Notes: a model not told the origin generated them from the letters alone. A stretch of 64,000 nt of DNA from Pseudomonas japonica (GCF_013522925.1 NZ_JAAMQU010000001.1:490927-554926); one strand, 5' to 3'; positions 45,018-54,214 are shown, numbered from the stretch's first letter. Numbers and translations are program-made.

Positions 45018-46054
45018 GCCGATGCATTGCCGGTCGGCGCCGCGTCATCGGCAATCGTGAACCGCAGGGCGCCGATGATCTGACCGTCTTCGGTCTCCAC
45101 CCGAACTTTCCACTGGCCTGTGGGGTTACCCGGGAAGTTCTGCTTGCGCGTCCAGGCGCGGTAACCCTCTTTACGGCCGCCATGGATGTCCAGGGCGATG
45201 CGGTCGACTTCCGTGCCGTTGAACTCCCACACATGGAAAATGCGCTCATCCAGCCCCCGCGGTGCATTGATTGCCGTGTAGGCATATACCCCACTGCGTG
45301 CCTGGTTGACGGTCAAGCGGCTAAGGCCATCACCCGGGGTGCGGGTCTGGTCATCCAGGCTGAGGGTAATGGCGTCTTCGGTCATCCATAGGGTGGCTGG
45401 CGGCACCCAGGTGCGTAACAGCCAGCCCGCCCCGCCGATCGCCAGTGTCATCACTACCAGGCCGAGGGCCCTGCGCCAGTGGTTGAACGGGAAACTGCTG
45501 GCCAGGCTGGGGAACGACAGCAGCATGGCCACTACCAGCGCGATCTTGAAGGTTTCTGCTGTGGTGAGGTGAAGGATGATCGGCATCGCTGTAAGCAGCG
45601 CGGCGAACAGGGTAAAGGTGTGCAGCGCCAGGAACAGCCAGCGGCGGGGTGCTACCCAGCGGTAGTACAGCGGATCGGTGATGGACACAAGGCCGGCCAG
45701 GGTCAATAGCCCGGTGAACACCAGTTGGCCGCTATTCCAGGTGGTGGTGACGTAAAAGAACGGCAGCACGAAGAACAGGCTTTCCTGGTGGATCATCTGC
45801 GTGGCATAGCGCAGCAGCGGCTGAGGAATTTCCCGTTTGAAGTAGCGGCTGAACAGCCGATTGAAGGTGTTTTCGAACATCAGCCATACCCAGCTCACCA
45901 GCAGCAGGATGGCGATGGGCGTAGCCAGAGTGGCCTGGCGGTCTACCAGTACGAAGCTTCCAAGCCCGGAGCAGAAGCCAAAGGCGGCGACAATGCCCGG
46001 GTAGCGTTTGATCAGCTCGATGATTTTCAGAACAAAAGGCGGCAATGACTTCAT
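44999..46054 (-). CDS. DUF5924/DUF2914-type membrane protein
   Basis: A 351-residue protein. The first about 215 residues hold seven or so hydrophobic segments, with charged loops such as FENTFNRLFSRYFKR. The C-terminal about 130 residues form a periplasmic, beta-rich domain (RIFHVWEFNGTEVDRIALDI, GQWKVRVETEDGQIIG) similar to DUF2914. Such domains may bind carbohydrate, but no function is known. It is convergent with the SpmAB gene and probably stands alone or with the M16 gene upstream. Confidence 0.8.
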   Translation of the reverse strand: MKSLPPFVLKIIELIKRYPGIVAAFGFCSGLGSFVLVDRQATLATPIAILLLVSWVWLMFENTFNRLFSRYFKREIPQPLLRYATQMIHQESLFFVLPFFYVTTTWNSGQLVFTGLLTLAGLVSITDPLYYRWVAPRRWLFLALHTFTLFAALLTAMPIILHLTTAETFKIALVVAMLLSFPSLASSFPFNHWRRALGLVVMTLAIGGAGWLLRTWVPPATLWMTEDAITLSLDDQTRTPGDGLSRLTVNQARSGVYAYTAINAPRGLDERIFHVWEFNGTEVDRIALDIHGGRKEGYRAWTRKQNFPGNPTGQWKVRVETEDGQIIGALRFTIADDAAPTGNASAQAKNQ

Positions 46055-46109
46055 GACGGCAACATAGGCGGAACGAAAGCCAAGGATACCGGCTTGGCGA
46101 GGTGGCCGC

Positions 46110-47510
46110 TCACTTGCCCGCCGAGCGTCGTCGATGGCGCGCGATGGCGATACACAGGGCCAGCCCTGCCACAGCCGCTAGCACGGACGAGACCGTGATC
46201 AGCGTGGCGAAGTCGTCATAGCCGATCAGCGATTTTTCGACGCGTATATAACCAGGGTCGGCAAACAGGCGCCTTGTTGCCTCGTCCGCCTGCGCCAGCG
46301 TTACCGAGCGCAGGGCGGCTGAGGGATCGGCAAAGCGGCCGTCTTCATAATCGCTCAGCGCGCCCCAGTAATAATCCGCCAGCCCGCTGTCGCCCTGGAT
46401 AGCCCAAGCCAGGCGATCGATTGCCCCTGCTTTCAGGCGCTCGAAGGTAGGCCCATCCAGGCCTTTGTCCTTGACTTGGCGCGTCAGCGCCTGCACTGCC
46501 TCACGCGCTTTCTCGATATCGTCCCGGTCCAGGTCGGCATTCAGGCTCATCAGCGTGCTGTCGCCGAAGGGCTCGTTCAGGCTGCCCGGCCCGTAGGAAA
46601 GGCCCTCTTCCAGCCGTAGTTTCTTGTACAGCGCCCAGTCCAGATAGCTTTGCAACAAGTCCCATACCCCAGGCGGCAAATCCTCCACATCGGGCTCGGG
46701 GAAGTACCAGTGAAGCTTGGCCGTATCGCCGAGCCAGCCTTGGATCAGCGTGCGCTCTCGTTGGGCGGGCCGCTGCTCCAGCGTAAGTGGCGGATGGTCG
46801 CTGGGCTTGACCGAGGCGAGCTCGCCATAAGACCGCTCCAGATAGGCGGGAAGCAATTTGTCCAGCTCGCCCACAACGATCAAGGTCATGTTGTTGGGCG
46901 CATACCATTGCTGGCGTACCTGTTTCACCTGGGCGAGGGTAAGCCCGGCCGCAGAAGCGCGGTCGGCACAGCGCAAGCCCATCTCGATCGCCAGCTGGTT
47001 ACTGGCGTCCTTGCCAAGGTCCTGGTGATCCAGCCAGCGCTGCAAGTGCGAGTAATGGCCACCGTCTTCGCGCTCTACGATGCGCCTGGCGGTATCAAGG
47101 CGGGCCTCGGTCAGCTCGGTGCGCGTGATGGCCTGCAGCAACAAGTCCAGCACTTTGCGCTGGTTGCGCGCGGGGGCTTCGATCACAAAGGTGGTGTCGG
47201 CTTCACTGGTAAAGGCGTTCCACTCCCCGCCCAGCGCTTGCATACGCTCCTCCAGGCCACCTTCGCCGCTGTCGTCCAGGCCGCTGAACAGCAGGTGCTC
47301 AAGCAAGTGGGGCAATTCCTGGCTGGCGCAGTTGAAGTCGCTGAACCCCACCCCTACCACCAGGCGAATGGCAACATGACCGCGGTCGGTGCCTGGCTTG
47401 AGCAATACCTGGAGGCCGTTTGGCAGGAGGTACCCTTGCACCTGCAGCCGGTCCAGCGCGGCACTGGGTAACGACAGCAACAGCAGGCAGGCGAACAACA
47501 TGCAACGCAT
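46110..47510 (-). CDS. M16-family zinc peptidase, single domain, membrane-anchored
   Basis: A 466-residue protein with a signal peptide (about residues 1-18), an inverted zinc motif HLLEH in ELPHLLEHLLFSGLDD and the third ligand Glu in ARRIVERED. The inactive-like C-terminal M16 half follows. An unusual hydrophobic tail (about residues 437-458, VSSVLAAVAGLALCIAIA) with basic residues after it suggests anchoring in the inner membrane facing the periplasm. The length fits one M16 chain with both halves. Substrate unknown. Confidence 0.85.
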   Translation of the reverse strand: MRCMLFACLLLLSLPSAALDRLQVQGYLLPNGLQVLLKPGTDRGHVAIRLVVGVGFSDFNCASQELPHLLEHLLFSGLDDSGEGGLEERMQALGGEWNAFTSEADTTFVIEAPARNQRKVLDLLLQAITRTELTEARLDTARRIVEREDGGHYSHLQRWLDHQDLGKDASNQLAIEMGLRCADRASAAGLTLAQVKQVRQQWYAPNNMTLIVVGELDKLLPAYLERSYGELASVKPSDHPPLTLEQRPAQRERTLIQGWLGDTAKLHWYFPEPDVEDLPPGVWDLLQSYLDWALYKKLRLEEGLSYGPGSLNEPFGDSTLMSLNADLDRDDIEKAREAVQALTRQVKDKGLDGPTFERLKAGAIDRLAWAIQGDSGLADYYWGALSDYEDGRFADPSAALRSVTLAQADEATRRLFADPGYIRVEKSLIGYDDFATLITVSSVLAAVAGLALCIAIARHRRRSAGK

Positions 47511-47536
47511 CTACGGGCTTCCTTGCACTAACCGAA

Positions 47537-47554
47537 AGGGCCGCGGCCGGCCCT
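47537..47554. terminator. GC hairpin between Na/Pi transporter and M16 genes
   Basis: AGGGCCG (47537-47543) and CGGCCCT (47548-47554) form a 7-bp stem with a 4-base loop. On the minus strand it is followed by TTT and then GC-containing sequence, so it is at best a weak terminator after the transporter gene. Confidence 0.4.
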
Positions 47555-47583
47555 CTTAACTGACTGCAACGTGCCCGCGACGT

Positions 47584-49239
47584 TCAAGAGAGCTGGGTAG
47601 CGGTGTCATCGCCCGCCAGCAGGGAGCCGGTATCACCGGTACCCAGCACCGCGTAAGCACTGCCACAGAACAGCGAGTTGAGCCGCTTCATATCCGCGAT
47701 CAGCTCAAGGTGCAGCGAGCTGGTCTCGATACTTTGCACCACCTTGTGTTGCAGGCGGCTGACATGTGCGTGGGTAAGGCGCCGCTCTTGAGCGCGGAAG
47801 CGCCTTTTTTCACGTAGCAGCTGGCGAGCACTTTCTTCATCACGGCTTAAAAATACGTTCAGGCCCAGGCGCAGGTTGCTCAGCAGTTGGCCATGGAGCG
47901 TGGTGAGCTCTTCCAGGCCGATTTCGGAAAACGACCGGCGCTCGGAGGTTTTTTGCTGCTGTACCTTGCGCAGCATGCGCTCGATCAGGTCGCTGGCCAG
48001 GTTCAGGTTTACCGACAGCTCGATGATCTCGGCCCAACGGTGCCGGTCCTGATCGCTGAGTTCATCCAAAGGCATTTGCGCCAGATACAGCTTGATGGCG
48101 CTGGATAACGCCTCGGCATCATCGCCCAGGCTTCGCACTTCGGCGGTGACCGCCGTTTGAACGCCGCGCAAGGCGTTGAGCACCGCACCGAGCATGCTTT
48201 CGATGATATCGCCGATACGCAGTGTTTCACGCACGGCGTTGGCCAGCCCCAGGCTCGGGGTGCTCAAAGCGGTAGCGTCGAGGTGGCGAGGCACCGCGCG
48301 GCCACCGGTATCGGGGCGCTCGGGCAATAACGCCGCGCACAGCCGGCCCATGGGCCCAGCGGTGGGCAGCAGTACCAGGCAGCGCAGGCTGTTATAGAGC
48401 ACATGGAAGCCGATCACCATGGACTGTGGGTCGAAGCCCAGGGTGTCCATCCAGTGAACCACCGGGTCCAGCACCGGAATGATCGCTACCAGGCCGATAA
48501 GCTTGTACAGCAGGCTACCCAGTGCCACCTGGCGCCCGGGGGTGTTCTGCATGTTGGTGGACATGAACGCCAGCAACCCACTGCCGATGTTCGCGCCAAT
48601 CACCAGGCCAACGGCGACCGGCAAGCTGATCACGCCGGTTTCAGCCAAGGTGGCAGTGAGCAGCACGGCGGCCAGGCTTGAATAGGACACCATCGCGAAG
48701 AGCGCACCCACCAGCGCGTCCAGCAGGATATCGCCGGTCAACGAGCCGAACAGTACCTGCACCCCTTTTGCCTGGGTGATGGGCGCGGCCGCTTCTACGA
48801 TCAGCTGAAGCGCCAGGATGATCAGCCCCAGCCCGATGCTCACGCGGCCAAGTTGCCCGAGGCGGGTTTGCTTGCGGGAAAGGAAAAAGACAACGCCGAG
48901 GAAAATCAGCAGCGGGGACAGCCATGACAGATCGAAGGTGAGCACCCGAGACATGACCGCGGTACCCACATCTGCACCCAGCATGATTGCCAGCGCCGGG
49001 GTAAGGCCCATCAAGCCTTGGCCTACGAAGGAGGTGGTGAGCATGGCGGTGGCGTTGCTGCTCTGAACCACAGCGGTGACGAGAATACCTGCCAGGAACG
49101 CCAGTGGCCGGTTGGCCATGTTCTGCCCCAGCAACCTGCGCAGCGCGGTACCGTACACACGAAGGATGCCGGTGCGAACGATGTGGGTGCCCCACACCAG
49201 CAGCGCCACGGCGGAAAGAAGATCCAGCAGGGTGAGCAT
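47584..49239 (-). CDS. Na+/phosphate cotransporter family protein with PhoU-like domain
   Basis: A 551-residue protein. The membrane part (residues 1-310) has two inverted repeats; the first carries VVQSSNATAMLTTS and the second MVSYSSLAAVLLTA, in place of the usual QSSS motifs. Residues 340-545 form a helical PhoU-like domain, rich in Arg/Glu/Leu. Such YjbB-type proteins can export or balance phosphate. The start is ATG 49239 with GGGAGG upstream. The altered QSSN motif could change ion or substrate preference. Confidence 0.85.
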   Translation of the reverse strand: MLTLLDLLSAVALLVWGTHIVRTGILRVYGTALRRLLGQNMANRPLAFLAGILVTAVVQSSNATAMLTTSFVGQGLMGLTPALAIMLGADVGTAVMSRVLTFDLSWLSPLLIFLGVVFFLSRKQTRLGQLGRVSIGLGLIILALQLIVEAAAPITQAKGVQVLFGSLTGDILLDALVGALFAMVSYSSLAAVLLTATLAETGVISLPVAVGLVIGANIGSGLLAFMSTNMQNTPGRQVALGSLLYKLIGLVAIIPVLDPVVHWMDTLGFDPQSMVIGFHVLYNSLRCLVLLPTAGPMGRLCAALLPERPDTGGRAVPRHLDATALSTPSLGLANAVRETLRIGDIIESMLGAVLNALRGVQTAVTAEVRSLGDDAEALSSAIKLYLAQMPLDELSDQDRHRWAEIIELSVNLNLASDLIERMLRKVQQQKTSERRSFSEIGLEELTTLHGQLLSNLRLGLNVFLSRDEESARQLLREKRRFRAQERRLTHAHVSRLQHKVVQSIETSSLHLELIADMKRLNSLFCGSAYAVLGTGDTGSLLAGDDTATQLS

Positions 49240-49380
49240 GCGAAACGGCCTCCCTGATTAAGCCCCGGCGGGGCGAACATCCAGAACCGCTGAGGCCTGC
49301 ACCTGTGGCCAGCAGGGCGCAGGCCTTGTTGAAACAAAACCGTAACATACGAGCGGGCCTTGTTGCAGCCCGCACGTGCC

Positions 49381-50115
49381 TCAGGCTTGTGTGTTGCGCT
49401 TCTTCGCGGCGCTAGTGCGCATTTTGATGTTGATAGCTTCCACCGCCAGCGAGAACGCCATGGCAAAGTAAACGTAGCCCTTGGGCACATGAACGTCGAA
49501 TGCTTCGCCGATCAATACGGTACCTACCACCAACAGGAAGGACAGCGCGAGCATCTTCAGCGACGGGTGCTGGTCGATGAAGCGGCTGATGGTGCCCGAA
49601 GCAAGCATCATCACCAGTACTGCCACTATGATCGCCGCGATCATCACCGGTACATGCGACACCATCCCGACGGCGGTAATGACCGAGTCCAGGGAGAACA
49701 CGATGTCGATGATTGCGATCTGAATAATCGTGTAAAGGAAATTACCGCCCTTACCCGAAGGTTCATCACCCCCCTCATCTTCACCTTCCACACCGTGGTA
49801 GATCTCCTGCGCGCTCTTCCACAGCAGGAACAGCCCACCGAAGAACAGGATCAGGTCACGGCCGGAAATGCCTTGCTCGAATACCACGAACAGGTCGGCG
49901 GTGAGGCGCATCACCCAGGTGATCGACAGCAGGAGCAGGATGCGCGTGACCATGGCCAGGGCCAGGCCGAACAGTCGGGTGCGGGCCTGCATGGCTTTGG
50001 GCATGCGGCTTACCAGGATCGAGATCATGATGATGTTGTCGATGCCCAGTACAATTTCCAACGCGGTCAGGGTGAAAAAGGCGACCCAGAGTTCCGGGCT
50101 GGTCAACCATTCCAT
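49381..50115 (-). CDS. TerC-family membrane protein
   Basis: A 244-residue membrane protein of the TerC/YkoY/YgaP-like family with about seven membrane segments. Conserved acidic pairs are in LEIVLGIDNIIMISIL and IDIVFSLDSVITAVGM, probably for metal binding. The charged loop GEDEGGDEPSGKGG separates the halves. Related proteins export manganese or load it onto secreted enzymes; that is inference here. ATG 50115 (MEWLTSPELW) fits homologues better than the upstream ATG at 50139. I saw no clear manganese riboswitch in the 58 bases before it. Confidence 0.87.
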   Translation of the reverse strand: MEWLTSPELWVAFFTLTALEIVLGIDNIIMISILVSRMPKAMQARTRLFGLALAMVTRILLLLSITWVMRLTADLFVVFEQGISGRDLILFFGGLFLLWKSAQEIYHGVEGEDEGGDEPSGKGGNFLYTIIQIAIIDIVFSLDSVITAVGMVSHVPVMIAAIIVAVLVMMLASGTISRFIDQHPSLKMLALSFLLVVGTVLIGEAFDVHVPKGYVYFAMAFSLAVEAINIKMRTSAAKKRNTQA

Positions 50116-50173
50116 TATTGATTCCTTTGGTAGAGACAACGGCGCTTGCTAGCGCTGAATACACGGTAGTGGA

Positions 50174-51481
50174 TTAGAGCCCACCTGCCAGGGGAAAGAT
50201 CCCCATGAGCAAGGCGGCGAACATTATGCACAGGCAAACCAATACTGCCCATTTAAGGGTGAAGCGTTGATGGTCGCCAAACTCGATGCCTGCCAGCGCT
50301 ACCAGCAGGTAAGTGGAAGGGACCAACGGGCTTAGCAGGTGCACGGGTTGGCCAACGATCGAGGCGCGGGCCATTTCTACCGGGGTGATGCCGTAGTGCG
50401 AAGCGGCTTCTGCGAGCACCGGCAGCACGCCGTAATAGAACGCATCGTTGGACATGAAGAAGGTGAACGGCATGCTCACCAGCGCTGTAATCACGGCCAG
50501 GTACGGCCCCAACGCTTCCGGGATCACCCCCAGCAGGCTCTTGGACATGGCGTCTACCATGCCCGTACCCGACAGAATGCCAGTGAAAATACCCGCCGCG
50601 AAGATCAGCCCCACCACCGCGAGCACGCTGCCAGCGTGGGCGGCAATGCGGTCTTTCTGAGCCTGCAGGCAGGGGTAATTCACGATCATGGCAATACTGA
50701 ACGCGATCATGAACAGCACGGGCAACGGCAGTACGCCGTTGATCAGGGCGACCATCAGCCCGGCGGTAAGCAGGCCATTGAACCAGATCAGCTTCGGCCG
50801 GCGTGCGTCCGGGAACTGAGATACCGTGATATCGCAGGAGGGCGCTTCATCACCTGGAAGGTGCAGCTCACCCAGGCGCGCCCTTTCACGTTTGCCGTAC
50901 ATCCAGGCGATGGCCAGGATGCCCAGTACGCCCGCGACCATGGCGGGCACCATCGGTACGAAGATATCGGAAGGGTCTACATGCAGCGCGCTGGCGGCAC
51001 GGGCCGTTGGGCCACCCCAGGGCGTCATGTTCATCACGCCGCCGGCCAGAATGATCAGCCCGGCCATGATCCGCGGGCTCATGCCCAGGCGGCTGTACAA
51101 GGGCAGCATTGCCGCGCAGCAGATCATGTACGTGGTGGCGCCGTCGCCATCGAGCGATACCACCAAGGCGAGCACGGCGGTACCAACGGAAACCTTCAGC
51201 GGGTCACCCTTGACCAGCTTGAGGATCTTGCGTACGGCCGGATCAAACAGCCCGGAGTCGATCATCAAGGCGAAGTACAGGATGGCGAACATCAGCATTA
51301 CGCCCGTGGGCGCCAGCTTGCTGATGCCTTCGAGCATCATGGGGCCGATCTTGGCGGCGAAACCGCCGAACAGCGCGAACAGGATAGGAATGATGATCAG
51401 GGCGATCAGGGCGGACAGTCGTTTGGTCATGATCAGGAACATGAACGTCACGACCATGGCGAAGCCAAGGAAGGTCAGCAT
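50174..51481 (-). CDS. CitMHS-family citrate:cation symporter
   Basis: A 435-residue transporter with about 12 membrane segments. Family blocks include MLTFLGFAMVVTFMFLIMTKR (partial: FLGFAMVVTFMFLI), SLDGDGATTYMICCAAMLPLY and GGVMNMTPWGGPTARAA. Members import citrate in complex with Mg2+, Ca2+ or similar ions. The start is ATG 51481. A Crc/Hfq motif overlaps its ribosome site (51492-51499), predicting catabolite repression. It corresponds to the citA-type gene PA5476. Confidence 0.9.
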   Translation of the reverse strand: MLTFLGFAMVVTFMFLIMTKRLSALIALIIIPILFALFGGFAAKIGPMMLEGISKLAPTGVMLMFAILYFALMIDSGLFDPAVRKILKLVKGDPLKVSVGTAVLALVVSLDGDGATTYMICCAAMLPLYSRLGMSPRIMAGLIILAGGVMNMTPWGGPTARAASALHVDPSDIFVPMVPAMVAGVLGILAIAWMYGKRERARLGELHLPGDEAPSCDITVSQFPDARRPKLIWFNGLLTAGLMVALINGVLPLPVLFMIAFSIAMIVNYPCLQAQKDRIAAHAGSVLAVVGLIFAAGIFTGILSGTGMVDAMSKSLLGVIPEALGPYLAVITALVSMPFTFFMSNDAFYYGVLPVLAEAASHYGITPVEMARASIVGQPVHLLSPLVPSTYLLVALAGIEFGDHQRFTLKWAVLVCLCIMFAALLMGIFPLAGGL

Positions 51482-51491
51482 GGCGAATCTC

Positions 51492-51499
51492 TTGTTGTT
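51492..51499 (-). promoter_or_regulatory. Hfq/Crc motif at the citrate transporter ribosome site
   Basis: On the minus strand AACAACAA lies 10-18 bases before the ATG and runs directly into the purine-rich AAGAGA ribosome site. This is the AAnAAnAA pattern and location by which Hfq with Crc blocks translation of catabolic genes in Pseudomonas. The small RNA CrcZ would relieve it. Confidence 0.72.
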
Positions 51500-51585
51500 G
51501 TCTTCGTTATGGTCCGGGCACGGCACCGGTTGCCGCCGATCCTAAGCACTGTGGCTTTCGCCTGCCTTTCAGTGCCGCAAGGTAG

Positions 51586-53547
51586 CTAAGGCAGAATCAA
51601 CCCGCCGCTGGCCTTGTGCAGGTCGCGCAGGTGCTGGCCGATGGCCTTGAGATTGGACTCGCTGGCAGCGATGGCTGCAGCGCGCTCTGGCGTCAACAAG
51701 GCACGGACTTCCTTGTCGAGGTCGACGCTCAGCTGTTGCAGCTGTCGTTGACGCTCACCCGATGCCTGCTCCAGGCGCTTCCACTCGCTTTCCTGAGGCA
51801 GCCCGTAGCCTTCTGCGCCGAGCAGCTCAGCGGGGCGGCTGAGGAACCCGCTATTGGCGAGGATGGCCTGAAGGGTTTCGTTGGCATTGCCCACGCTCTG
51901 GTCGCCGGCGTCCCGAGCGCCCAGGTAACGCTGCTTCACTTCCTCCTGAGCCAGCAGCAGTTGCCGCCGGTAGCCGGCCTGCTCCAGCAACAGCAGCGCG
52001 GCGCTGGTGCGTAAGTCGGCCTTGGCGAACCATGCGTCGCGCGCTGCCGCAGGTTGCTCCAGCCACTCCTCCACCGTGTTCTGGGGGATAGGCAGCTGCT
52101 GCTTCAGAATCGTGAACATCGCCTGATAGCGGTCCCGGAAGGAGTCGAACAGGTACCCACGGCGCAGGGCTTCACGCTTGTCCTTGAGCACATTCCCGTC
52201 AGCGAGCCCCCGCGCTTCCAGTACGCTCAGCAAGCCATTGGGCACGATACTGTCCATGCTCTGCAGGGCCGGGTTCTGGGTCCCGGCACGCAGCAGTTTG
52301 AGTGTTTCCACGGCGCAGTTGTTGGAGAGGAAGTAATAGTTGCCGTCGTAGCTCCAGTGCATCTCGGCCGCATGGCGCACCAGGGACTGGATTTCCAGGC
52401 GGCTGAGTTTGAGCGGTACCGAAGCCAGGCTGCGCAACTCGGTCTTGGTGTATTCATCAATCACCTGAGACAGCGGCAGTACGAACAGTCGAGACGGATA
52501 GGCACCGTTGAGCCCGCCCCAGGTGGAGAGTTGTACATCGTTGACGAAGGCGCGGAACGACAGCACCAGGCTGTATTCGAGGTCCAGCCTGCAGTCCGGC
52601 CCACGCGGCCTGCCCGGGGCGCAGATGACCAGCCGAAGCATGCTGTGGCCCCAGCGGCTTACCCAGTTCTGATTGGCCTCTGCCAACAGGTAATCGACTT
52701 CATAGACCCGCTCGGGGTCGATGAGCCCAAGCGGCTGGCGTGCAAAATCACTGCCTGCGTTGAGGAATGGCAACGCGGTGGGACAGTTGGCCTGGCTGGC
52801 CGGTGCCCAGCCAAAGTGGCCTTTGAGGTAGGCATATAGCTCAGGCCGGCGGCAGGCATAGGCGGGGTCTAACAGGAAGTATTCCATGTTGACCGCGATA
52901 AATTCCTTGGGGCTGCTGGTTTCGTACAGGTCCGGGCTTCGTGCGATCTGCCGGTTAGCCTGTTCACGCTCGCCGCGTCGGCCCACGGCCTGGGGCCATC
53001 CTGCCAGGTCCAGCAAGCGCGGGTCGTCGCTCAAGGTGAACCGTCGCTCCTTTTGCCCTCTGCACGCTTGCGCCAGGCCCACTTCGCCCAGTGCCGCCTG
53101 CTGTTGGCGGCATCGCGTAATAAGGGCTCGTTCGCTGGCTGGCCATAACCGCGCCCGGTCATAGAGGTGGGTAAGCTCGTGCAGAACCGTCGCCAGCATC
53201 TCTGCCCGCACAGTGCCATGAGGGCGGCCGGTTTTCTCGGTGGCGGCCGAACCGTCAACCAGGCCAGGTAACAACCGGCGATTGAGTTCCAGCGTAGACA
53301 CCAACCCTGCCTGCCCGTAGGCATCCTCGGGCATGTGGGTTGTCCAGCTCACGTGAACAGTGCGGTCCAGCGCAGCAATAAACGCGGGAGGCAGTGCGGC
53401 TTTGGCCTCATCGAGCAGTGCTTGAGTTGCACTGTGCTCTGCAGGTGTAAGACCAGGATCGTCTATCAGCAGCTCCAGCGCCGCACTTGCGGTAGCGCTG
53501 AAAAACAGGAGGCCGCCGGCAAGCAGCCAGGCGGCCAAGGCTTTCAC
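51586..53547 (-). CDS. DUF4105 (Lnb-N) protein with an N-terminal HExxH metalloprotease-like domain
   Basis: A 653-residue exported protein (signal peptide about 1-22). The first third holds HELTHLYDRA (zinc motif HELTH at 123-127). The middle is a DUF4105 domain (about 280-430) with WGHSMLRLV (His 301) and FLSNNCAVETLK (Cys 411), the likely catalytic His-Cys pair. A long helical C-terminus (about 480-650) follows. DUF4105 in Lnb is linked to lipoprotein N-acylation; the role here is unknown. The ATG overlaps the stop of the DUF2388 gene upstream (ATGA), so the two are coupled. Confidence 0.83.
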   Translation of the reverse strand: MKALAAWLLAGGLLFFSATASAALELLIDDPGLTPAEHSATQALLDEAKAALPPAFIAALDRTVHVSWTTHMPEDAYGQAGLVSTLELNRRLLPGLVDGSAATEKTGRPHGTVRAEMLATVLHELTHLYDRARLWPASERALITRCRQQQAALGEVGLAQACRGQKERRFTLSDDPRLLDLAGWPQAVGRRGEREQANRQIARSPDLYETSSPKEFIAVNMEYFLLDPAYACRRPELYAYLKGHFGWAPASQANCPTALPFLNAGSDFARQPLGLIDPERVYEVDYLLAEANQNWVSRWGHSMLRLVICAPGRPRGPDCRLDLEYSLVLSFRAFVNDVQLSTWGGLNGAYPSRLFVLPLSQVIDEYTKTELRSLASVPLKLSRLEIQSLVRHAAEMHWSYDGNYYFLSNNCAVETLKLLRAGTQNPALQSMDSIVPNGLLSVLEARGLADGNVLKDKREALRRGYLFDSFRDRYQAMFTILKQQLPIPQNTVEEWLEQPAAARDAWFAKADLRTSAALLLLEQAGYRRQLLLAQEEVKQRYLGARDAGDQSVGNANETLQAILANSGFLSRPAELLGAEGYGLPQESEWKRLEQASGERQRQLQQLSVDLDKEVRALLTPERAAAIAASESNLKAIGQHLRDLHKASGGLILP

Positions 53548-53864
53548 AGGGCGAGAATGGCTTCAGCCAGTGCCTGGTCGCTCGCGCCTTGTGCTTCGGG
53601 CAAGTGGGCACGCAGGGTGGCCAATGCGGATTCCAGTTGAGCGCTTCGGATATCACCTTGGCTGGCAACGTAGCTCGCCGCGTCATCCTTGGCCTGCAGC
53701 ACCACTTTGGAATCACGGATGGACGTGGTGGTGTCCGAGGTGAAGTCGATCGAGCGGCCGAAGGCGCGAACGATGATATTGCTGGTTTGCTCCAGTGTGT
53801 GGGCTTGCGCCGCATCAGCCAGGGCGAACAGGCCCAAGGTAGCGACGATCAATGTGGTGCGCAT
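53544..53864 (-). CDS. DUF2388 secreted protein, copy 3 (coupled to DUF4105 gene)
   Basis: A 106-residue protein with signal peptide MRTTLIVATLGLFALADAAQA and a mature domain sharing the DUF2388 core: TSNIIVRAFG, then DSKVVLQAKDDAASYVASQG, then ALAEAIL near the end. No cysteines occur in the mature part. It is the last of three tandem paralogues, and its stop overlaps the ATG of the DUF4105 gene by four bases. Function unknown. Confidence 0.85.
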   Translation of the reverse strand: MRTTLIVATLGLFALADAAQAHTLEQTSNIIVRAFGRSIDFTSDTTTSIRDSKVVLQAKDDAASYVASQGDIRSAQLESALATLRAHLPEAQGASDQALAEAILAL

Positions 53865-53899
53865 GGTATCTCCGGAAAAACGGGGGGTGTAAAAAGTGC

Positions 53900-54214
53900 C
53901 TATTGGACGAGTATCGCCTGCGCCAGTTCAAGGTCGCTGGCGTTGTGGTCCGATGCGTCGCGCCGCAGGGCCTGCAGGGCTGCCTCGAGCCGTACGCCCC
54001 GGTCCCTGCCTTCGGTGGCCACGAACGCAGCGGCATCATCGCGCGCATTGGCGATGATCTTTTTGTCGAACGGTGCCGTGGTGACCTGACTGGTCACATA
54101 ACCGCTGATGATGACGCCTTGCGTGGTGGTATCGAAAGCCTGGGCAGTGCCAGTACAGAGCAGCCAGGTAAGTAGCAGGAACGGATAGCGCATGGTTTTT
54201 GAGGGCATTTTCAA
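53900..54214 (-). CDS. DUF2388 secreted protein, copy 2
   Basis: A 104-residue paralogue. The signal peptide is MKMPSKTMRYPFLLLTWLLCTGTAQA. The mature part keeps TTTQGVIISGYVTSQVTTAPF, KKIIANARDDAAAFVATEG and ASDLELAQAILVQ. It is more diverged than the other two in its first half, lacking the DTTTSIRD stretch. A 35-base gap separates it from copy 3. A start at the second Met (residue 8) is possible. Confidence 0.83.
   Translation of the reverse strand: MKMPSKTMRYPFLLLTWLLCTGTAQAFDTTTQGVIISGYVTSQVTTAPFDKKIIANARDDAAAFVATEGRDRGVRLEAALQALRRDASDHNASDLELAQAILVQ

Noticed and set aside
50116..50173. Manganese riboswitch before the TerC-family gene
   Set aside because: The gap is only 58 bases and lacks the conserved helices of the yybP-ykoY motif.
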